64,000 nucleotides of DNA, from positions 40,318 to 104,317 of the forward strand of contig JAUSJX010000006.1 in NCBI GenBank assembly GCA_030647435.1, written 5' to 3'. Shown here piece after piece: positions 58,447-64,000 of the stretch. Under the pieces are notes generated by a model, which saw only the letters and a list, made by a program, of their open reading frames with translations, was not told where the DNA came from and did no database searches. This DNA comes from Candidatus Rokuibacteriota bacterium. GTDB lineage: Bacteria; Methylomirabilota; Methylomirabilia; Rokubacteriales; CSP1-6. Positions within the stretch are counted from its first letter, which is position 1. The number at the start of each line of letters is the position of its first letter. The translations under genes and the position numbers were made by a program.

Positions 58447-59153
58447 GTTGCGGATCCTCCCTTTGAAGCGGTGAGCAACCGAGCGCCAAGCGCGCGGCCA
58501 TGTCGCCACATCCCCCGCATTCCCTTCCACACGAGAAGGGCAAGAAGGGTAGTCGGTCAGGTGCCGCACCGCGAATCGGACGGGGGCTTGTGCTCTCGGA
58601 CGTCTAGCTCGTGGCTCATGGTTCCATCTCCAAGGCGACCGGCGTCTTCGCAGCGCGGAGACGAGGCTCGCAGGTTGACGGTCTCACGGGGCTTTGGCCT
58701 TCTCGGCCTCGGACCGGACCATCGCGAGAGTGGGCAACGCCCTCGCGCCGACGGCCCCGTTGTCCCCCCTATGCCACGTGAACACGGTGCCCGATGTCGT
58801 TATTCCCGATCGTACGGGCGCCGCCGAGCGCGTGCATGCGGAGCGCGCCGCGAGTGTCCAGCCGGCGGTGGCAAGGCCTCAAACGATGAACCCTACCGCC
58901 TTATGATGCGCCACTACTCCCAGACCTCTCGCGTGAATTCGACCTGAGCCCGACCTTTCAGATCGTTCAGCGCGAAGTCGGCGGGCACGTCCCGTCGCAT
59001 TGAGCACGCCCCGGGCTGCGCAGATGGCCGCGTATTCCAGGGGTCTAAACCGAGTGCGGATCGATGACTCCCTGCGGCGCGAGCCTGCGGGGCAGGGCTG
59101 CCGGAGCATATTCGCCCGCGTCACGCCTTGCAGGAGGCTGTCGGACCCGGCAG
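58447..59153. other. 707-bp stretch without a firm gene
   Basis: No convincing full gene. A 20-residue minus-strand frame (58557-58619, MSHELDVREHKPP...) has a GGAG 9 nt upstream of its ATG. A longer minus-strand open frame ending at 58684 (FTWHRGDNGAVGARALPTLA near its end) looks coding but lacks a clear start. Both may be remnants of small genes. Confidence 0.35.
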
Positions 59154-59762
59154 CTACTTCGCGAGCCCGTCCAGAATCTGCTTGAAGGTCTCGAACGGTT
59201 GCGCCCCGACCAGGAGCTTGCCGTTGATCAAGAACGCTGGCGTCCCGCTTGCCCCGAGCGCGCGGGCCACGGTCGACTCGCCGAGGATCCGCTCCTTGTG
59301 TCGGCCCGAATCCACGCATGCAGTGAACGCCGCCGGATCCAACCGCAGCTGCTCCCAAAGCCCCGCGTCGGGGGATAGGCGGCCATGTCGCTCGAAGAGC
59401 GCATCATGGTAAGCCCAGAATTTCCCTTGCTCGTCCGCGCAGCTAGCCGCTTCGGCGGCGTGCTCCGAGGCCGGCCCGAACACGATCAGGTGACGGTAGA
59501 TGAACCGCACCTTCCGCGTATTGATGTACTCGGCCTCGATCCTCGGCAACGTCTCCTTCCAGAACTTCCAGCAGAAGCTGCATTGAAAGTCCGAGAACTC
59601 CATGATGGTGATAGGCGCGTCTTCACGACCTTTCGCGGGCCCTGGGCCCCGTTCGACTGCCCTGACCAACGACTGCCGGGTGACGGGCACTGACTGGCCC
59701 CACGCCTGGTCCATGCTCGCAAGAACCATGACGGCCAACGACAGGCCAACGTATCGGACCAT
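59154..59762 (-). CDS. DsbA-like thiol:disulfide oxidoreductase
   Basis: A 202-residue periplasmic protein with a signal peptide (VGLSLAVMVLASMDQAWG) and a thioredoxin fold with active site CSFC in EFSDFQCSFCWKFWKE. The cis-Pro region is ASGTPAFLINGKLLVGAQPF, and the inserted helical domain contains ASCADEQGKFWAYHDALF. It resembles the DsbA/Com1 group that donates disulfides or acts as a peroxide-linked thiol oxidase. ATG 59762 follows TAAGGAG; an in-frame ATG at 59792 is also possible. Confidence 0.92.
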   Translation of the reverse strand: MVRYVGLSLAVMVLASMDQAWGQSVPVTRQSLVRAVERGPGPAKGREDAPITIMEFSDFQCSFCWKFWKETLPRIEAEYINTRKVRFIYRHLIVFGPASEHAAEAASCADEQGKFWAYHDALFERHGRLSPDAGLWEQLRLDPAAFTACVDSGRHKERILGESTVARALGASGTPAFLINGKLLVGAQPFETFKQILDGLAK

Positions 59763-59814
59763 GGGACCGCCGCTCCTTACCCGTTGCATCACCGTCGTTC
59801 CGGCCGGTTCTGCA

Positions 59815-60699
59815 TCAGCGCGCCTCGCCCCACTGACCGCCTGCGTCTCTACTGACGTAGAGCTTCCCGTCTGCCGTAATGGCGAAGACCTCGCCCGGTC
59901 TCTTAGGGTTCATGGTGAGGGCGGCGACGTTCTTCGGGCCGCCTGCCACCCGTCTCCAGGCTTTGCCCGCGTCGTCGCTGCGAAAGACTCCGTCCCGGAG
60001 CGCGACGTACATCACCTTCGAATTCTTCGGATCCACGATGAACCCGTTGATCGTCCCGGTGGGCAGACCGCCCACGGCGCGCCACCCTCAGAAGCAGTCG
60101 GGGCTGAGCTGGAGCCCATCCCCTGTGCCCGCGTAGAGGAAGATCCCACCCATACCCGTGGGGATGTTGACCGAAGCGAGCACCTTCGTCTCGCCGGCGG
60201 GCCCGTCATCGACGCGGACCCATTTCTGGCCGGCGTCGGTCGTCCGGTAGAGCCCGGCGCCGGCCTCGCGCACAAGGGCGTGGAGCTTCGACGGGATGCT
60301 GGGATCGATGGCGAGGCCGTGCACGTCGAGGCCGCGGAGGCCCGTATTCACCGCGGTCCAGGTCTTACCTGCCGAGCTGGTCTTGAGCACGCCGGCCTCG
60401 TGCGTGCCCACGTACAGCACGTCCGGTTCCGCCGGGTGCGGGGTCACGCTCATGACGTCCGGACCATGACCGCCGGCGGCAGGCAGCGCGACCTTCTCCC
60501 ACGTCTGCCCGCCATTCTCAGAGCGGAAGAGCCCGGTGTGCGCGCCGAGCCAGAGGGTCCGGCCCTCCGCGTCGAAGGCGAGCGCGTGGACGTGGACGAA
60601 CCCCGGTGTGGCGCCGCCGGGCTGCTGTCCGAGGGCGAGTGCCGGGCCAAGCGCAGCCGCGACGAAGGCCAGAACGGCTGCTGTTTTAGGGCTACGCAT
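59815..60699 (-). pseudogene. secreted BNR/VPS10-like beta-propeller protein split by one TGA
   Basis: One minus-strand frame from ATG 60699 gives a signal peptide (TAAVLAFVAAALGPALALG) and repeated BNR motifs: GLFRSENGGQTWEKV, GVLKTSSAGKTWTAV, GLYRTTDAGQKWVRV. A TGA at 60088-60090 follows, then the same frame continues GWRAVGGLPTGTINGF, GVFRSDDAGKAWRRV and YVSRDAGGQWGEAR to 59815. The repeats on both sides fit one propeller, so a nonsense change (for example CGA to TGA) is likely. Such proteins are often of unknown function. The gene overlaps the one upstream by 8 bp. Confidence 0.85.
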
Positions 60700-61159
60700 G
60701 GCGGTCCCCCTTGGAGCGCTCAGCCGCGGACCCGCCGTCCTGGCGCATGCCCGTCATCGAACGCATCATGAAGTACATGCCGAGCGGGCAGGCCAGGAGC
60801 GCTAGCCCGGTGAGCAGCGAGCCCCCGGTCGCCGCCAAGCCGCCGCTCCAGAACAGCGGGATCGCGACCAGCGCAAGCAATGGCGCGCCCCAGCCGACGG
60901 CGCGCCCCAGCGAGTTGCGCCGGCTCCGCTGACCTGGCGCCATCAGCGCGCAGGCTCCACGCGCGGTCTCTTCCACGGCTCGATCCTGGGCGCGCGCCGC
61001 GCTGTCCATTCTCGCGGCGCGCACCCCGGCCACGAACTCCTCGGCATGGGTGTCCGAGCAGAAGCGCCCGCCGAACCGCTCGGGGGCATCCGCATCACCG
61101 TGGATCGGATGCCCGCAGTAGGCGCAGCGAGTGGCCGTCTCGATCGATCTCGTTGTCAT
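60692..61159 (-). CDS. membrane protein with zinc-ribbon-like N-terminus and DUF2933-like end
   Basis: A 155-residue protein. The N-terminus RCAYCGHPIHGDADAPERFG and GRFCSDTHAEEF has the CxxC...C spacing of metal-binding TRASH/YHS-like ribbons. A basic linker follows, then two helices (GWGAPLLALVAIPLFW, LTGLALLACPLGMYFMM). The CPLGMYFMM end resembles DUF2933 proteins found beside copper-resistance genes. It lies between the Met-rich protein and the BNR gene on one strand. Confidence 0.7.
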   Translation of the reverse strand: MTTRSIETATRCAYCGHPIHGDADAPERFGGRFCSDTHAEEFVAGVRAARMDSAARAQDRAVEETARGACALMAPGQRSRRNSLGRAVGWGAPLLALVAIPLFWSGGLAATGGSLLTGLALLACPLGMYFMMRSMTGMRQDGGSAAERSKGDRHA

Positions 61160-61168
61160 GGCGCTACC

Positions 61169-61531
61169 TCACTTTGCCGGCTGGCGGGCACCGGGCGTCA
61201 TCATGCCGCCCTTGCCACCCATCATGCCGCCGCCCATCGAGCCCATCATCTCCATCATCCGGGTCATGCCGAGCATCACGTCGCCGTTGCCCATCCGGCG
61301 CGCCATTGCCATCATGTTGTTCATCGCTTCGGGCGCGCGGGGAGACTGCATGAACTCCTGCATCGCCTTCTTCCCCTCCTCCGTGACCCCGGTGCCCGGC
61401 ATCATCTGGGCGCACGAGACCATCGGGTCGCCGGGTCGGGCGTCAGGCGTCTTCTCATCGGCGACCGCCCCCATTGCCAGCAACAGCGGTGCCCAAATGC
61501 CAATCAATGCGCGTGTCATCGCCTTGTTCAT
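61169..61531 (-). CDS. small secreted methionine-rich protein
   Basis: A 120-residue protein with a signal peptide (RALIGIWAPLLLAMGAVA) and a mature part unusually rich in Met and Gly: MNNMMAMARRMG, GMTRMMEMMGSMGGGMMGG. Met clusters bind Cu(I) in periplasmic copper proteins, so a copper-handling role is plausible (inference). It lies 9 bp upstream of the DUF2933-like gene and is probably in the same operon. Confidence 0.75.
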   Translation of the reverse strand: MNKAMTRALIGIWAPLLLAMGAVADEKTPDARPGDPMVSCAQMMPGTGVTEEGKKAMQEFMQSPRAPEAMNNMMAMARRMGNGDVMLGMTRMMEMMGSMGGGMMGGKGGMMTPGARQPAK

Positions 61532-61633
61532 CGAGATCCTCCATCACGCCGCTCCTCATCCCGGGACGCTGGTCCCGAGACGAATGCGACGTGTGCCTGT
61601 CGGGTTTAGGTTTTTAGCGGGACGAGGCGGAGG

Positions 61634-61984
61634 TCAGGCGGCGGGAGGCGAACGCGGAGCGAGCGGGCTGACGGGTCGTTGGTCGGGCGCGGCCAGGGTC
61701 GGTGCCGGGGTCGTCGCCCGGCTCTGCGGCAGCGCCACCTCGATCGCGAAGGAGACGGCTGTTGCGAGCGGGCCGGCGAGCTGTCTCGAGGACGGCGCGG
61801 GGACCTGATCGGTGCGATTGCAGGTGATCTGCTGGGTGCAGGCGGGCCCGAAGCAATCCTGCCCCGGCATCACGCCCATGCCGGCGTGGGCGACAGTGGC
61901 CACGCACGCCAACGCGGTCAACGCCAAGAGGATCACGGCGATCGCGCGTGTCTGGAACCGGACCGATCTCACGACACGACCCAT
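61634..61984 (-). CDS. small secreted hypothetical protein
   Basis: A 116-residue protein with an N-terminal hydrophobic helix (AIAVILLALTALACVATVA, cleavage near AHA), a cysteine-bearing segment (GQDCFGPACTQQITC) and a Pro/Ala-rich tail. The CxxxxC...C spacing may bind metal or form a disulfide. It lies 7 bp after the membrane gene upstream on the same strand. I do not recognise the family. Confidence 0.6.
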   Translation of the reverse strand: MGRVVRSVRFQTRAIAVILLALTALACVATVAHAGMGVMPGQDCFGPACTQQITCNRTDQVPAPSSRQLAGPLATAVSFAIEVALPQSRATTPAPTLAAPDQRPVSPLAPRSPPAA

Positions 61985-61991
61985 GGCGCCA

Positions 61992-62486
61992 CTATATGCC
62001 AGTCCTTGCGGGGGCGCAATTCATTCGATCGCTCTTCCGAGGCCCTGCCGCAGCCACCCTGCCACGCGGTTCGGTGCGGGCCAGCGCCCAGAACACGAGC
62101 GGCAACACCACGACCGGCTGGAGGAGAGGCACGACACCGATGCCGAGAAGCGGCACGATCGGATGCCACGGCTGGTAGCCCCAGCGTCCCAGGCGATGGA
62201 CCATGACCCACTCGATCGCCACGTGCACGATGACTCCGGCCAGCACGACGACGGCGAATCGTCCTGGTCTGGGCGGCGCGAACCAGCGCCAGTCCCGGTA
62301 CAGTCCCGCGCCGATGGCGAACACCGCCAGCACGATCACGCCGTCGCCCGCGGCCGCCAGCGCGCACACGGTCGTCGCCGCCCACCAGCCCGGGGGCATG
62401 CCCGTGAAGGCCGGAGCCTGGAGCATCTCCCAGACGAAATACGCCGGCAGCGCGATGATGAGGAGCCGTCGCAACTCGGTCGGCAT
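61992..62486 (-). CDS. hypothetical multi-pass membrane protein
   Basis: A 164-residue protein from ATG 62486 with about five hydrophobic helices: LLIIALPAYFVWEMLQAPAF, VCALAAAGDGVIVLAVFAIG, AVVVLAGVIVHVAIEWVMV and PLLGIGVVPLLQPVVVLPLV. The PAYxxWEMxQxP start recalls uncharacterised membrane proteins near cytochrome and copper genes. Its ATG overlaps the stop of the upstream fragment (TGATG), implying coupling. Confidence 0.7.
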   Translation of the reverse strand: MPTELRRLLIIALPAYFVWEMLQAPAFTGMPPGWWAATTVCALAAAGDGVIVLAVFAIGAGLYRDWRWFAPPRPGRFAVVVLAGVIVHVAIEWVMVHRLGRWGYQPWHPIVPLLGIGVVPLLQPVVVLPLVFWALARTEPRGRVAAAGPRKSDRMNCAPARTGI

Positions 62487-62640
62487 CACCGACGGCCTCC
62501 GGGCCACGTCACGAGCGGCATGTTCACGACGACGCCCGGGCGCTCGATGACGACGTCGCCGGCCTGCTCCGCCGCCTTCACCTCACGCTCAGACTTGAGC
62601 ACGCGCGCGGCCTGCTCGTTGAGGATAGCCAACACTAGCC
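62486..62640 (-). pseudogene. C-terminal remnant of an unknown gene cut next to an IS91 element
   Basis: The frame reads LAILNEQAARVLKSEREVKA, AEQAGDVVIERPGVVVNMPL and VTWPGGRR, then a stop overlapping the downstream start. Codon pattern and coupling suggest the true end of a gene, but coherent sequence begins only at ~62640 (possible GTG or TTG starts there); upstream is non-coding GC-rich DNA and the IS91 element. Confidence 0.4.
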
Positions 62641-62900
62641 CCCTCCGGCACCGCCCGCCCCCCTCGGGGCCCCCGTTCCCGTGACATAATCGCCCATACT
62701 CAGACACTGGCCGCCCCAGGAGCCGCTGCCACAGCGCACATCAGCGGCCTCCTCGCGGGTCGAGCGAACCGACCCGGGTGAGCGACATGCTAGGCCAGAC
62801 ACACCGCCGCCGTCAATCGGCCGGCGGACCGGCGAATCAGCACGAATGCCCCTGGCGGCGCAGGCACGACGGCGTCCGCCGCGCTCCCGAGCCGATCCGA

Positions 62901-63878
62901 TCAGGACGCGGCGGTGCCGGACTCGGGTGGGGCGGGGCCGGGACTCGGCCCCGAGAGGCACAGGGCGAGGTGCGCGAGGATCTTCCGGATGACCGCGGGA
63001 TCGTGCAGCGTGGCGATCAGGCGTAGCCGGCCCCCACAATGGGCACACGCCAGCACGTCGATGCCGAACGCCCGGTGCATCAGGGCCGCCCAGGTCCAGG
63101 CGCGCGGGGTGGGCTTCACCCCGGCATCGTCCGGACCTGCGATCAGCGGCGCCGTCGAGGCCGTGGGCTCGGTCACGCGCCGTCCATAGACGACCACTCG
63201 CGTGCGCCAGCGTGCGCGCGGGGCCAACACGCCATGGCAAATGAGCAGGTTGGTTTCCGGCCGCGGCGTCATCGCCGCCAAGCGTTCCAGGAATTCCAGC
63301 GGCTCGAACACCAGCTCCCGCGTGCCGTCGTGCCACGCCCTCTTGAGCTCCAGCGCGACGCGGCCGTCGCTCCGCAGCCGCAGGCGCTCCTGCGCGAAGG
63401 GCGGGCGCAAGACATAGCGGCTCAGGTGTTCCAGCCCCGCCCGATTGTTCGCCGACACCCACACGTTGGCGTGCAAATCGAACCCGTCCAGGTGCGCCTG
63501 CCGCGGCCCGCGCGACGTCACGGTCGGCGTGTCGCGCGCATCGCCGAGCCGGCGCACCCGCGCCCCCGCGCGTGGGCCGAGCGCCACTCGCCCCTGCACC
63601 GAGGCCCCGACGATCCCCGCCAGCACGGGGGACTCGTCCGCGAGGGGATCCGCCGGGCCCGTCGCGTCATCACCGGGCTCGAGGCCCCGGCGCACGAGGA
63701 GCCGCTGCACCCGCTGGCGGATCATGGCCAGCGCTGCCGCGACCTCAGCGTCGCTCGGCCCCGGCGCCGGATGAAACGCCAGCGCGCCCCCGGGCGCTTC
63801 GGTGAACACCCCGTCCAGCACGAGGGTGTGAAAATGCAGGTTCACGTTCAACCCGCTGCCGAAGCACCAGACAAACTA
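62901..63878 (-). CDS. IS91-family transposase, 5'-truncated
   Basis: About 320 residues with the HUH motif LHFHTLVLDGVF near the start, the Tyr region LSRYVLRPPFAQERLRL, LVFEPLEFLERLAAMTPRPE, GVLAPRARWRTRVVVYGR and the C-terminal zinc-like DVLACAHCGGRLRLIATLHD. The usual N-terminal zinc ribbon and first ~70 residues are missing: the frame closes at a TAG just upstream of FVWCFGSGL. A TTG at 63851 is the only start in view. Catalytic residues are largely present but the protein is probably inactive alone. Confidence 0.82.
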
Positions 63879-63958
63879 AGACAAAGCGCACTACCAAGGC
63901 CAAGCAGAACGCGACGAAGCCCCTTCGGCCTCGGACGGGTGAGCTCGCGAGCGGGCCG

Positions 63959-64000
63959 ATGGCGACGATCCGGTTGCCAGTTCATCCGCTCTATGGCGAG
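63959..64000 (+). CDS. possible start of a gene running off the window
   Basis: ATG 63959 begins MATIRLPVHPLYGE, and the frame is open upstream for ~30 basic codons (TKAKQNATKPLRPRTGELAS). VHPLYGE resembles the start of small DUF5372-like proteins that accompany transposons. Too short to be sure. Confidence 0.25.
   Translation, partial: MATIRLPVHPLYGE

Noticed and set aside
60088..60090. Selenocysteine or recoded TGA
   Set aside because: Many other genes in the window end with TGA, the position is in a beta-propeller loop without redox context, and no downstream SECIS-like element was evident.

Overview
The window is high-GC bacterial DNA with tightly packed, often translationally coupled genes. 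Gene style suggests an uncultivated soil or subsurface lineage such as Candidatus Rokubacteria (Methylomirabilota). The pointers are a UbiA/UbiD/UbiE quinone cluster, tripartite tricarboxylate and branched-chain amino acid transporter operons, and many CoA-ligase, amidohydrolase and short-chain dehydrogenase genes. That assignment is inference; no rRNA or tRNA gene was seen.

Layout. 1-3350 (minus strand): queD-queE-queC for 7-deazaguanine synthesis, followed by a NuoE/NuoF-type NADH-binding fusion that carries an in-frame 36-bp tandem repeat. 3383-4377: a small hypothetical protein and a secreted chalcone-isomerase-like protein. 4533-5954: a complete IS110/IS1111-type element. 6268-7206: a metallophosphoesterase. 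7436-9262: a junkyard of mobile remnants (IS91, a tyrosine recombinase and TTATGCGGA palindromes) around a DUF433/DUF5615 toxin-antitoxin pair. 9334-24201: aldehyde dehydrogenase, ubiE-ubiA-ubiD, a half-size permease, a large hybrid histidine kinase, HU, a PIG-L deacetylase, a molybdenum hydroxylase and a solute-binding protein.

24561-28626 is an array of five gene cassettes, all on the plus strand, each closed by an attC-like site. No integron integrase is visible, so this is a CALIN-like array. Its cassettes encode a racemase-fold protein, a VOC protein, a CcbP-like protein, an unknown protein and an AIPR-family phage-defence protein. It runs directly into a defence island (28763-38376): hsdM, a DUF1016/YhcG nuclease, hsdS, abiEi, abiEii and hsdR. 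The restriction system looks damaged. hsdR has an in-frame amber codon, hsdS has no standard start codon where homology begins, and the nuclease gene is bracketed by a duplicated hsdM tail.

38410-45469: a small hypothetical protein, an LTXXQ-type periplasmic protein, an MBL hydrolase, cysteine synthase, a DsrE-like protein and a tctBAC transporter. 45566-53536: one long operon, livK-H-M-G-F, then acyl-CoA synthetase, amidohydrolase and a divergent SDR. It probably imports and activates an organic acid. 53578-54050: a CoxL-like gene cut after 28 codons and joined to an IS91 tail. 54333-57754: a CPA2 antiporter with small partner genes, and an EamA exporter. 57860-63878: further IS91 pieces around a minus-strand group of secreted and membrane proteins (DsbA-like, BNR-repeat, Met-rich, DUF2933-like) that may serve copper or redox stress.

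The strongest unexpected patterns are the cassette array, a recurrent promoter-like motif (TTGAC, 17-18 bp, CAGGAT) found four times upstream of metabolic or transport genes, and the repeat-bearing NuoE/NuoF fusion.
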